A stretch of 64,000 nt of DNA from Eudorina sp. 2006-703-Eu-15. Taxonomy: Eukaryota; Chlorophyta; Chlorophyceae; Chlamydomonadales; Volvocaceae. Positions 1 through 11,238 of this stretch are shown here, one piece after another (position 1 is the stretch's first letter; every line of letters begins with the position of its first letter). The DNA lies in assembly GCA_003117195.1 (NCBI GenBank), contig BDSI01000001.1:2146164-2210163 (forward strand), written 5' to 3'. The notes beneath the pieces were generated by a model. The model was given only the letters and a program-made list of their open reading frames with translations. It made no database searches and had not been told where the DNA came from. The translations under genes were made by a program, and so were the position numbers.

Positions 1-3000
1 CTGCAACATGCCCAAACTCAACTTCACCCAGGGGGACAAGGTGGGTGGCAGGCCGGGGCGCAGCCGGGGTTCGAGCTGTCGACACGGCCTAGGGCCGCTA
101 TGTATGTCCTGGTCTGTTTACGGTGGATCCGCACAACGTGACGTTCGTTGTTGCTGTTGGTTTCTTCGTTGGAGGTCTCCACGCCGCTCCTCTCACTCCG
201 TGATTATCCGTCCCACTTCTTGCCCACTTCTTGCCAACTCCGCACCCACCCCGTGCCGCCTGCGTGCCGCCTCCTCAACCTACGTTCCCATCCCACTCGG
301 CAACCACTCCGCACCCGCCTCCGCACCCGCCTCCGTACCCGCCTCCGCACCCGCCTCCGCACCCGCCTCCGCACCCGCCTCCGCACCCGCCTCCGCACCC
401 GCCTCCGCACCCGCCTCCGCACCCGCCTCCGCACCCGCCTCCGCACCCGCCTCCGCACCCGCCTCCGCACCCGCCTCCGCACCCGCCTCCCCATCCCACT
501 CCCCATCCCACTTTCCATCCCACTCCCCATCCCACTCCCCATCCCACTCCCCATACCACTCCCCATACCACTCCCCATACCACTCCCCATACCACTCCCC
601 ATACCACTCCCCATACCACTCCCCCAGGTCCGCATGCACATCATGGTGATCGGGACCCTGGAGGACATGCACACGCCCAACATGGGCGGCCCCCGCTTCA
701 ACTACAACTCACAGAACTCGGACTCGGTGCAGATCAGCCCCGGCGGCATGATCAGTGCCGACGTCGTGATGACGTCACCAGGTGGGCACGTACGGCATGT
801 AGTACACGGCCGAATGCACGGCAGGACGACCAATATGGCGGTGCTACAGCGCTGTTGCATGTTAGGAGGCCTCGTCATCGATGCGGCTGCTGGCCCTTGC
901 CGACGCGGCCGTTTGCCATGGACAGGTGGCCCACCCTCCCACGCCGTATCCACCCGCTGATACGGGGACCTCCTTGACCGCTGCTGCCGTCGTCCATCGC
1001 GGCAACGTGTCCTTCCTCTCTCGCTGTGTAAAAGAAAACCGAGCCGCTGCCTGCCTTTGTGTGTGCGTGGCTGTGTGCACTGTTTCGAGACGCAGGCACC
1101 TTCGAGCTGCAGTGCCGTGTGGCAGACCACGTGGCGTCGGGCATGCGCGCCATGTACGACGTGGCGTACGACCCGGCGGTGCTCCAGAGTACGACCCTCA
1201 CCAACGTCACCCGGCGGTACTACATCCAGGCCGAGCCGGTGGACTGGGACTACGCGCCCGGCGGATACCAGTACGTCCATGCCGGGCGGGGCAGAAAGAT
1301 TATTTGTGATTTACGCACCGGAGGCGGCAACACGGCGGAATGTTGCGGCGGACTCCCATATGTATAGGCATGGGCGGTTCTACATTTGTGGCGGAACTCC
1401 CACACAGGGATGATGAGTGCCTGCCCAGGGAAACGCCAGCACATGCAGTTGGCGAATGAAGTGTCGGCCACGGGTCTCTCGATGGTGTTCATGCCGCTGA
1501 AGCGCGTCTCAGCAGTTCGTGTGCCGTGTGCCTCTCAAGCTGATCTGCGTCCGCTGTCAACATGTGGTGGCGAAACCCCGATGGGGACACACACACATCG
1601 CTGTCGGCCTGCACTGCACTGCACTGCACCGGATGTGGCGGGGCTCTCGCTGCACATCATCATCATCACCATCACCATCGCGTTGTGGCCGTGTTCCACA
1701 GCACAGCACAGCACAGCGCAGCACAGCACAGCGCAGCGCAGCCGCCTTAGCGGTGGCGCCTTCGCTGGCGCTTTATCTTGTACATCTACATCTCTCTCCT
1801 ACGGTGCAGGGCATGTTGGCCGTCTGCTCGCGTTTGTGATTATCGACGAAGCGTTCGTCCTCGACCCAAACCAGTTCAAAGTTCAAGTTACAATTCGTGT
1901 TCGGATGTGCTTTTATGTGTGCTCAGGTGCAACAAGGACTTGGTGGACCCGAGCGCTAAGGTCGAGTCGGACAAGTACCTGCTCAAGAGTGTGTACGGCA
2001 TCGGATCCAAATACCGCAAGGCTGTTTTCAGGTAAAACAACACGTGCGGAAGCCCGAGCGTTGAGAGCACTTGCGGTTCGGTTCGCGGCTACCAGGCTGC
2101 CGGGACACGGCTGCCAGCAATGAACCCGGGGGATGTCGGAGGGCAAACCTGTGTACAAACAGCACAAGGCGAGGCTGTCGCCAGTAAGCCTCTTGATGTT
2201 CATTTCGTCGACGTGTTTTGCTTATATTGACGTGGTGGATGCTCCCTGCCCCACTTCTCGTCCGACACAGGGCTTACACCGACGCGACCTTCACCGTGCG
2301 CGCCAATACACCGCTGTACTACGGCATCATGGGGCCCACAATCACGGTCGAGGTCCGCGGGGCTGGGCAGGGGCATATGGCATTGGATCGCATAAGACGA
2401 GGTCTTCCGCCTACAGTAATTTAGAGTAACTTAAGATCCGTGTTTCGACAATGTTGAGATTGATGAATCGATCACCAGCAGGGGGAGGGTGTGCGACCCA
2501 CGTGGGACGGTCGCCCGGTGGGGATCATTACCTGTCAGGCAGGGATGCGGACCCTGCCCGGTAGAGGTGGACCTGCAGCGCCCATCTTGACGGCCCCCGC
2601 TCGCTCATCCGACGGGCAGCGTCCTCTTAATACACCCTTGGGTTGGGTTGGATCGGGTTGGGTGGGTTAGTTACTTTGCGAAACACCCTGGGCACCACCT
2701 CCTGACACCCTGCACCTGCCCCCCTCGCCGGCCACGCACCCGCCGGCCACCTGGCCCCCTCGGCCCCCCGTCTCTCACTACTCGCGCTTGCCCCCCTCGG
2801 CCACCTGGCCCCCTCGCCGGCCACCTGCCCCGCTCGCCGCCCAGGTCGGAGACACCCTGGAGGTGACGCTGCGCAACAACCTGACCGACCTCGAGGACTA
2901 CGCGGTCAACATCTCGCCGGGAGGTGGACTGATCGCGATTGGAGATGGCAACTGCCCGGAGGTGGCGGTTGGTGACACGTGCGTGTACCGCTGGATCGTG

Positions 3001-5201
3001 CCGTACACCGCGGGTCCGGCGTTAGGTACGCAGGGGCAGAGGGCCGGGGGGAAAGAGGAACGGACGGAGCAGGAGCCGTACAGGAGGAGGAGCAATCGAG
3101 GAGTCATCATGGAGGAAGTCATTCATCCTCATGCGCATCATACCACTTGACCAAAAGCTGCCCGAACTCGAGGAGTTCGTAAAAGACAAGCTCCACGTTC
3201 CATGTCCGGAGCCCGACCTACCCGACAGCCTCTCATTCGGGCCGCTGTGCGCTGCTTGTGAGCACTGACTGCGTTACCTCCAATGCGTTGACCAGGTGAC
3301 TTCAACACCGTCGTGTACGGATACACGAGCACGGTGGATGTGGTTTCGGCGCCGTGCGCTGGCCTGGTGGGCGCCCTGGTGGTGGCGGACGCGGGGGTGC
3401 TACAGCCCAGCAAGCTACAGCCTGGCATGTTGGTGCCGTCCGGGGTGGACCTTATGATCCCGCTCTACTGGCAGGTCATGAATGAGGCCACCAGCCCCTA
3501 CATCGACATCAACGCCGCGGACATCAACGAAACGGTGCTGGAGAGCGCCAATCTGATGGGCATTTACGAGGTGAGCAGGGTCCAGGGTCGAGGGTGACCG
3601 ACGACCCGCGGGTCGACCCGCGGGTCACGAAGACGTGCGCGACGTGCGCGTCGAACGTACGCAGTGCTGCGCCTTCTTGATCGCACGGAGCGCGTTACAT
3701 GTTGAAATATCGGGCTCTACAGACCGATGGGTCGGAGACATACGGCAGAAGACATACGGCAGAACCGGGCTGTGTGTACGGCGTAGTAGTCCTCGGGGCG
3801 TGCGTCGTCCGGCGTTGGACAGGGCCAGGCCCTGTCCCCCGGGGCTGCCAGGCTTGCGCTGACGGGGCGCGAGCGCTGCGGCGCGAGTGCACGGGTAAAC
3901 GGCATTCACATGTGGTGTTGTTATTCATATTTACAGTGGACCCCGCGGGTCATCACTCCTCACAACACCCTTCTTGCTGCATCACCCGCCCGCTCCGCAC
4001 CCGTTCAGGGGCTTCTGTGTCGCGTTAACCCCCGCCCCGGCCCCACTCCTACCCCTCGCCGCCTGCTGCCCACAGGAGGGCAACCTGAAGCACGCCATCA
4101 ACGGCTACCTGTACTGCAACCTGCCGCAACTGAACCTGCCCGCCAACAGCACCGTGCGGTGGCTGCTGGTCGCGTACGGGACCGAGGGCGACTTCCATTC
4201 GCCGTACTTCATGGGACAGAGCACAAAGGTACGTGTCTTCCCGGCACTCCAGACGTGCCTTCCAGCCCCAGTCTGTTAAATTTGCCGAGATTTGAGCTGC
4301 GCAAACCATACTATGCATTCCTGTGTGGTGATCCCTGTGCCGTGATGATGGCTTGTGATGCCGGAGTGCCGGCCTACTGGCTTGCCACGGGGACGGCATG
4401 TACGAGTTGTCATGTACGACATGCCGTACCCGTGACCAACCTGCTCCCGACAGTCACTCGTTTACATCCTAAAGTCCGTCTGGCAAAAGGTCTTGTTATC
4501 GGTCTCTAGTGCGCTTAAATTCTTATCAAGTAAACCCGCATGTATTGCCGTCCTGCCGTACACAGGTGGACAACACGGGCTTCAGCACTCTGGCCTCCCT
4601 CATGCCCTCCATAGCTCGGGCGGCCGACATGCGCGCGGGTGGGTCGCGGTGCGAGTGCTGTCCCCTCGAATGGCTGTTGGCTGAGCTGTCAGCCTGTACG
4701 AGATCGTACCACACTTGGTAGTGGCGATCCACCTCAAAAGCGCCACAGCACGTCAGAGGCGCGCGGGCCCACGCGGGGTCCGCCACGGTCGATTTGCGGG
4801 GCCCATCGTCATGCCGCAGCCAGCCTCACCTCACGTGCAATTTTCATTGAGAAAGTGGCATAACCTACTACAAGTAGTTGTTGTAGGTTATGAAATTTAC
4901 ACAGTATCTGCAGAACACCATGCCGACTCGACGTCCACGTCCGCCCCGCGTCCTTACAAACCCAACATGACGCAGCATAGGTCCTGTGACGCTCCCTCAT
5001 CGGTCCCTAGAGCCCTACACCCCTACTGCCTTTTACGATTCTACCCCCCGAACCCCAACCCCACTGCAACTCCGCTCGCGTCCCCTCGCGACACCCTCCC
5101 TCGTCCCGGGCCCCGCAGCGGACAAGGGCACGTGGCTGCTGTCCTGTGCCGTACACGACCACTACGTCGCCGGAATGCTGGCGCAGTTCACCGTGGCGTG
5201 A
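1..5201 (+). CDS. Multicopper ferroxidase (ceruloplasmin/FOX-like), 3' ten exons, 5' end outside window
   Basis: Exons are <1-40, 628-781, 1096-1270, 1927-2031, 2271-2352, 2845-3025, 3296-3570, 4076-4228, 4566-4638 and 5119-5201; every intron is GT-AG and all phases join, giving 439 C-terminal residues. The order of motifs follows the cupredoxin domains of ceruloplasmin/hephaestin and the Chlamydomonas ferroxidase FOX1: CNMPKLNF, a type-1 copper His in DMHTP, then LQCRVADHVASGM (Cys, His, Met ligands), the linker YYIQAEPVDWDYAP, IGSKYRKAVF, YTDATFTV, VGDTLEVTLRNNL, GLVGALVV, and a final domain with DFHSPYF and LLSCAVHDHYVAGM just before the TGA. Such enzymes oxidise Fe(II) with O2 at the cell surface for uptake by an FTR1 permease (family knowledge). 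Neither visible Cys is flanked by the two His of the trinuclear HCH motif. No C-terminal membrane segment follows the last domain. Family call is very firm; FOX1 orthology is inferred. Confidence 0.93.
300..626 (+). repeat. 12-bp intronic minisatellite with three variant blocks
   Basis: Fills the 3' half of the first visible ferroxidase intron. The unit is 12 bp throughout: CCGCCTCCGCAC copies to about 488, then CCCCATCCCACT copies, then CCCCATACCACT copies. The last copy merges into the CAG acceptor at 627, so the repeat supplies the polypyrimidine tract. It creates long spurious ORFs in all frames. Confidence 0.95.
2700..2844 (+). repeat. Imperfect C-rich tandem repeat ending at a splice acceptor
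   Basis: Degenerate copies of CCCCCTCGCCGGCCACCTG-like units occupy the end of the ferroxidase intron 2353-2844 and run straight into its CAG acceptor, like the first intron's array. Confidence 0.6.
4859..4892. repeat. Near-perfect hairpin inside a ferroxidase intron
   Basis: Arms CATAACCTACTACAA and TTGTTGTAGGTTATG are complementary over 15 bp with one mismatch and a 4-nt GTAG loop. It lies in the last intron (4639-5118) and is AT-richer than its surroundings. Function unknown. Confidence 0.8.
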
Positions 5202-7667
5202 TCGAGCCGAGGTCGACCCGAGGTCCGCCCCGGTGGAGAGGGCGGGGTACGACCCGGGGGAGTCCGTTGGTGCCGATGCGTGTGTGTGCTCGGACCTGTG
5301 GAGTCGTACATCGCACATCGTACGGCTGATTCCTGCGCACGGAGTCGAATGAATCCCAAAACGGAGGATTCGTGTCGCGCCGTGTGATCGGCCGCTGCGA
5401 GTCGTGCAGCGGCGCTCTGATGAGGGCGCTGCAGCCCCTTGAACCCAACCCGTTTGGCAAGATGCCGTTCTTATGGTTTAGAAAGGTATGTCTCGCATTG
5501 GTTGACGGCTCTGACTGGTTCAGTGTGTGTGTGGGGGGAGGTCTGGTTTCGACGACTAAGCAACCAACTGTCGCCGATGGGTGGCTGCGCGCGTGCCCAA
5601 AGGCGCGGGGCCGCCGCATGAGCTCGACCGCATCAGCGCAATGTGTACTGCCTGTCGGAACATGTGCGTGCGACGCGTGCAGAGCGCTGCACGTTCTTCG
5701 ATACCGCTGATCGACCCTTTCGTGGGTCCGCAGCATCTGAACGGGAAGCGGAAGGAGCGTGTGATCATCGGCCGCTCCATGAACAGCCTTGTCCGTGATC
5801 AGCCGAGGAGGTCGGCGCGATCAGTTTTCCATCGGGGGCTTCGCCGGGCGCATCTTTTGTCGGCGTGTTTCCGTCTTATCGTCATAATCGACACAGCTAA
5901 ATATATATTTTTTGCGCGTGCATCGCCGCCTTTGCATCGTGCATGGTCGCAAACAGTGACCGTTACACTGAGGTAGATTGCCGTACGTTGCCGTACTAGT
6001 AGGTGGGTGTGGCGGATAAGGAGTTCTTGCGGATTGACACGGGCACGCCGAGCCCTGCGATGCGTGCGTTCGGCCCCTGCTGCTGTGTGCATATGAGAGC
6101 AGGTGGGGACGGTCGATGGTGGTGAGGTGTGTCTCGGCGCGAGGCCGCCCACGCTGAACACGTTACCGACCCCCGATGAGCGAAACTTCTGGTGAGCGGA
6201 AGTGTGCGAGAGCGGATGTTGATTGGACTCGGCGAGCGGATCGACACGCGGTCGTTCGTGCTCCAAAATATTCACGGTGTGCATGTATATGTGCGACTAT
6301 GTGTGCATGGGGGGAGATGGGGGACAAATCCCATGCCGTACGAGGTCAATACATGTGTTGTGGGCTCGCGCAGGGCCCCGTGGCAGGAGGGCGGTGAGTC
6401 CCTGCTGTCGGTGCTATATTGATGTTGATGTGTCGTTGGTCCCGAGTGGTCCACTCCTGGGCCTTGAGACATTCAAGGGGGAAGGGAGCGCGGGGGAGAG
6501 AAGGGATTCTAGCCGCCGTCATCAGACTGGCTGACCGGACGTCGGTGGAAGCAAGTAAGACTGAAGTCCGCGTGTTTGTTTCCTGGGGGACGCGGAGCAG
6601 TCCTCAGCTCCTCACGCTGCTGCCCCAGTTTTCACGGACACATGGCCCTAGTAGCTGGGAGGCAGGGTTCAGTGAACAGCAGTTTTCTTTTGAAGCTGTG
6701 TTCCGGCGCCACTCCTCGGTGTTTCCCCCTCCGCCCCCGCGCGCGCTGCATGGGAGTTCCTGCACTGACGGGGGCTCAAGGCAAATTAATAACGCGACGG
6801 AGGAAGGGACGGCCGCGGGGACGGCACGCCACGGCAAAACTCCAGGTGCTTGTGTGCTTGGAGAGTACGTTACTGACGGACAAGTTTGAATTCGCTAACA
6901 TGCGAGGACCAGTGCGTCGGCAGCAGCACTGCGTCTGCCGTGTGTTTGCCGTTAAATGCATCCGGCTGAACCGTGCGGGCCATGTTGACGTTTTGCGTCG
7001 TAGCAGGTCTGCCCCGATAGGTACAGGTCTGTACAGGTTCAAACCATTCCTGGTCGCTCATATGCTGAAGAGTGCCTGCTTGGAAATCCAATAAGCAGTC
7101 ACCCGGAGTCCCCATCACAAACCGGTTTCATTGTAAGTCGTTGAGGACCGTAGCAGGCACCAGACCCTGGTTTATAAGAATATTGTTTCAGACGCTGAAC
7201 TGTCCAACCAGTAGGCGCCAGCGGCGACCACCACGCTCTGGTCCTTAGGATGTTTCCTATGCAGATATGGGCCTGGGTGGGAGTGCAACCAGGCGCACCC
7301 CAAATCGAATCCAACCGATTCAGACGCCGAGTTGTCGAGGCAACAGGCGGCCAAAGCTGAAACAACGAAGGATGAAGGAGAACAAGCCTGACGGAACGTT
7401 GTGCCACCGACCACGCAGCTTTCTGCTTTTAAAAATTACGCCGCGCATACAACAAGCTCGCGCTGAACGACAATCAAAACCAGCGGGCACGGAAACTGTA
7501 CAACAAGGCTTTCTCGGGCCTCCTCGCGCATGTTACAGGATACCTCGAATATCTGCATATACGCACAGTGTCCGTTGCAAGTAGTGCAAGCCAGTAGTAG
7601 TCCCTTCTGATTTGCAACACGGCATCAAGGGTAATTACCCTTGACGGCATTACATTCTATTCTTTGA
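5202..7667. other. No supported gene; ferroxidase 3' flank
   Basis: The first + strand TGTAA after the ferroxidase stop is near 7131, so much of this could be a long 3' UTR or spacer. One exon-like stretch at about 5372-5487 (+) reads VSRRVIGRCESCSGALM and ends KMPFLWFRK before a GT donor, but no partner exon or family was recognised. A second plausible stretch at about 7437-7597 (+) contains NQRARKLYNKAFSGLLAH and ends in a stop. Neither is supported enough to call a gene. Confidence 0.4.
7625..7644. repeat. Perfect 20-bp palindrome
   Basis: TCAAGGGTAATTACCCTTGA equals its own reverse complement. It lies just upstream of the retropepsin-like ORF. Confidence 0.9.
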
Positions 7668-8510
7668 ATCCTTCTTTGGAGAAATGTCAACCGTTATGTC
7701 CGGCAAAGTTCAAGACGTCGTCCTATTGATTATCCCTTAAACTTTGTTGCCGGTCGGCATCCAGACGACTGCATTGTGCAGGATGAGCCCATTGCGCCGC
7801 AATTTATTTACCACAGAACCCACGACCGCATGTGGTGGCGGGTTTCATGGAAACTTCCGAACGGCAAGTACATGGCCACCAGCTTCCTGCTGGAACCCGG
7901 CGCGCCAAAGCACCTCTATTTGTCAGAGGATACGCTTCGGGCGCTTGAGGCCACCGGCCAGGAGGTGTTGAAAATGGACATCGACTTGGACCTGCCGTAT
8001 GTGGTCCTTTTCGGCCGGAAAATTCCTGTGGAGCCAACTCCTAACGCGCCGGAAGCCGCAAATGTCATCGGTTTCAAGCTGCTGCAGCGCTTCGGACTGG
8101 CGTTGTTTGACGACGAGCCTCATTTCTCGACATCCCATACCTGTGCGAATAAGAGAGGCATCAACCCGAGACGAGGATCGTTTGCTGAATCAAGGCGCGC
8201 AGCGGGGGCTGCCTTGCGTCGCGGGTGGCACTGGGACAGGGAGGGGGCTCGTGTCGCGTGGCGGGCTGCTACCTTAGCCCTAACGGAAAGACCTCCGAAG
8301 GGGAAGGAGAGGGGCGCGGTCCCACGCTGGCTCAGCCTAGGGACTGCACGTGCTGACGACGTGCATTTCAGCACGTGCAGCCCCTATGCTGAGCAAGTGG
8401 GGTGGACTGCGGCGGTCCTTCTCAGGCCTGAGCCATTCCGTCTCGTCTCCGGTTGGGCCGGTCGCACCACCGGCGGCGCAATGCCGGTCGGTGCCGCGAA
8501 GCTCATGTGA
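7668..8510 (+). pseudogene. Possible retropepsin-like (retroelement-derived) ORF, likely a remnant
   Basis: Open on the + strand from 7668 to a TGA at 8510; protein-like composition is confined to about 7692-8130. That part reads RHPDDCIVQDEP, MWWRVSWKLPNGKYMATSF, then FLLEPGAPKHLYLSEDTLRAL and ANVIGFKLLQRFGLALFDD. The layout (beta strand, xxGAP turn, LS-helix, later NxxGxxLLxRxGL) resembles retroviral-type aspartic protease domains, whose catalytic signature is D-T/S-G; here the position reads E-P-G, so the catalytic Asp is absent. No ATG or matching upstream exon is evident and no reverse transcriptase or integrase is nearby. It may be a decayed retroelement piece or an exon of a host gene. 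The family assignment rests on motif shape only. Confidence 0.33.
8338..8386. repeat. Long imperfect hairpin (19-bp arms)
   Basis: CTGCACGTGCTGA at 8344-8356 pairs perfectly with TCAGCACGTGCAG at 8368-8380 across an 11-nt loop; after one mismatch the stem continues with TAGGG/CCCTA. It follows the retropepsin-like stretch by about 200 bp. Confidence 0.9.
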
Positions 8511-8638
8511 ATCTCGAAATCGCCGTCAGGGCTTCGACTAACATTGCTGCGGCTAGGGGGTCCACGGCGCTCGACCGTACGGCATGTGTACGGCGAGTCC
8601 TCCGTGGTGTATCATCCCGTACATACATGGTGCCTTGG

Positions 8639-8694
8639 TATACACCGTTGATCCCTTTGGGGTCCGCTGTAACGTTCGTTCATTCATTCATTCA
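8639..8694 (-). repeat. Dispersed repeat family 1, copy a
   Basis: Its reverse complement contains AATGAATGAA, GAACGTTACAGCGGACCCC, GGGATCAACGGTGTATACC in that order. The same order recurs at 49226-49291 and 58746-58797, and a diverged copy lies near 59488-59530. Confidence 0.8.
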
Positions 8695-10849
8695 TGGTGC
8701 CATCGGTATCATACCTGACCGCTAATGTCTTGCCGCTGACGAAATGCAAGCAGGTATTGAGGTGATGTCGGGTCGGGGAAGATTGGTCCGCACGCGCGCA
8801 TGGGCCACATTTCCACATAGCATGGTGGTGCCATCTGTCATGGTGCCAGAACCCAGGCGATAAGGTGCACTCGAAAGCTCCTCGTTATCCTCTTCACGCC
8901 GCGTTACGCCACCTAACCTGCGCACATGCAACGACGTCGATTCTGTGTTTATACGTTATACATACTGCGCGAGCCTGTCGTGTGCATGTGACGGCGCGAC
9001 AACGTCGTGGCACCACCAACCGCGTCGATGGGTGCGTTGACGCCTCGTCAGCAGGGTACAGCTCACCTGCAGCAGCTACAGCCCTTTGCGTTCCTGAGGA
9101 GTTCATGAGATAAGCCGGGAGATACCTGAAATCCCCATCCGCGGCATACCCTTGTAGCACTTACGATACCATCATGGCAGCCCACTGCCGGCTTGATGGT
9201 GGTGGTGGTGGGATACCCGGTGCCTCGCTCCCGATGGCCGAGTACGGTATGTGCCGTGCCGTCAAAGCACACGACACGCTCATCAGCAGCGGTCACGACA
9301 CGCACGAGCCAAGGATTAGTACCAAGGAATGCCACGATATCCAGGTACGTTTTATTGGCTGCTTCGCAGCCGCCATCCGCAGATCCTGAGCTCCGCCGCC
9401 ATGTCCAACCGGCCCGGAAGCCTACGCGCAGCGACAACGTGCCGTGTGGCTGGTCCTCATTAGGGGTGGAGGCTAGAACGCCCTATCCCTAGAACGCCCC
9501 CGGGCACACGCACCTAGTCTCATCCGGCGCCCGTTGGCGAGGAAGAAAACGTAAAGGAAGGCATAGGACCTGGTGGGACTGTGTATTGAATGTATCACGC
9601 TCCAGTGGAGAGCCATTGCGCGGCGATGGGGGGCGCACGGCCGCGCGGCCGCATTGCCACCTACACTTGTACAAAAACGGGAAGCAGGCAAACAGGAAAT
9701 AGCGCGGGGGTGCTTGTGGGTTTGGGGGGATGTGCCCCGGCAAGTTCGGAGGACACGAAATGGAGGAGGAAAGAGGAAGGGTGCCTAGCGCCTCCCCTAG
9801 GTCCGCGTCAAGGATGCGCTCTGAAAGTCCGCTGTAACGGACGTTCTTTCAAGCCATGGAAGATGCGCAGATACGGAAACCCACAAATTGTTGCGGCGGC
9901 GGCGGCGACAAATGCTGAAACCCCAAAATTGTGGTGGCGGCGGCGACAGCAACGGCAGGCCACGAAATGCACTCACACACGGCCGCGGTACATCCTTCAA
10001 AACGGCCGGCGACTTCAGTCCGCCGACAGTACTGCATCATAGCGGACCTGCCAGGCAGGAAAGTTACAGGTGCCTGTTTGGGCACCTTTCCCGGTAATCT
10101 TCTTGATGCGCGGCCGATGCGCCCATGGGTGTGCCGCCCGTCCCCCTTTAGTAATGGTGCTGGACTCGGGTGTCTGCCTCTGCGCGTCGGGCTGCTGGTG
10201 CTGGTAGCGGTTCTGGTCCGTCTTCACTTCCTGCAGCGTTGGGGTGAGGGCGTGCGCCGCTTGCCTCGCTGCCATGTCGGCGAGACGGGAAACGCCGCTG
10301 GGGCTGCTCCTGTTAGGCATCGATGAACCCTCTCTCAGGTCCGCTGCAAATGGCTGCAGAGCATTCATTCACCCGCCCAGGTAATTACCGACAAGTTAGC
10401 TAGCTGGGGCTTTTGACCGCCGCCGGACCGGCCGTATGAGAAACCTCAGTGTTTATTCCCTGCATTCGCTGCTTCCGACGTGTACTAGGTCAGGAAGGAT
10501 TTTGCGTTTCAATTTGTGCGTCTTGTTCATGGAGTCGTCCAAGGCCGCGCTTGCGCGGGCATGCGGTCCATCCGTCAACGCACATCCACATCGATCCACG
10601 CGCACGGATTGTTGTCCTTTATTGGGCTGCGATGGAACATACAGCCATCAGCATGTGCCCACAACCTGTGTTCTTCACCCTGTCATTTACTTGCAGGAAT
10701 TGAAGCCGTGTTGTACAAGTGTTTCTTGTGGCCTAACTTGGAACAGAGTCGAGGGAGATGAGGGAGCAGGAGATCACCTTTAATCGGCGCCTTCTTGCAT
10801 TCCCAACTACCATGCCGTATTTCAGGATACATATAAACACGATTCTTTG

Positions 10850-11238
10850 TTAATCTTGCGGTAAGCTACCGGTATTAAGATAGCAAAATGTATAATTATA
10901 ATCATATATAGGAACGCTAGCTTACCTTGCAGTGTTGAATCGATCGCACATTTTCCTTCGACGGAGTGGAGGTAAGCGACGCAAGACCGCAGGGCCCTCC
11001 AGAGCCCCGTCGTGAAGCTATATTTCTTCTGTAAAATAATATTATTTCAATCGTTCTGTAATTCTATGAGTCATTAACACCGCCGAGACTGTCTAAATTC
11101 CCAGCCCGAGCTAGCTGACAGCTAGGTGCAAGGCTGGCCCTGACTTGCAATTATTGACAGCGCTTGACATTCTATTCACAAGATCCTTGGACTTTGTGCA
11201 GGTAATTGCAATCGTTTCATCAAGTGAGGTCTCACAAG
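10850..11238 (+). promoter_or_regulatory. Probable pherophorin promoter/5' UTR region
   Basis: Markedly AT-rich against a GC-rich background, including TATAATTATAATCATATATA at 10891-10910, flanked by inverted GGTAAGCTA (10860-10868) and TAGCTTACC (10918-10926). It precedes the pherophorin ATG by about 330 bp. No defined factor-binding site was recognised, so the promoter role is inferred from position and composition. Confidence 0.35.

Larger units (their letters stand above)
8511..11238. other. No supported gene; spacer upstream of the pherophorin
   Basis: Contains the family-1 repeat copy, a TGG-rich stretch near 9190, a GGC-rich microsatellite-like stretch near 9885-9955, and an AT-rich block from about 10,830 to 11,190. 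Open frames here are short or lack coding character. Confidence 0.5.

Noticed and set aside
300..626. CRISPR-like periodic repeat
   Set aside because: Contiguous 12-bp units without spacers, in an intron of a nuclear gene.
148..977. Open frames of 165-270 codons on both strands with RTRLRTRL, PPHP and RRRV repeats
   Set aside because: They are translations of the 12-bp intronic minisatellite read through into the next ferroxidase exon in wrong frames.
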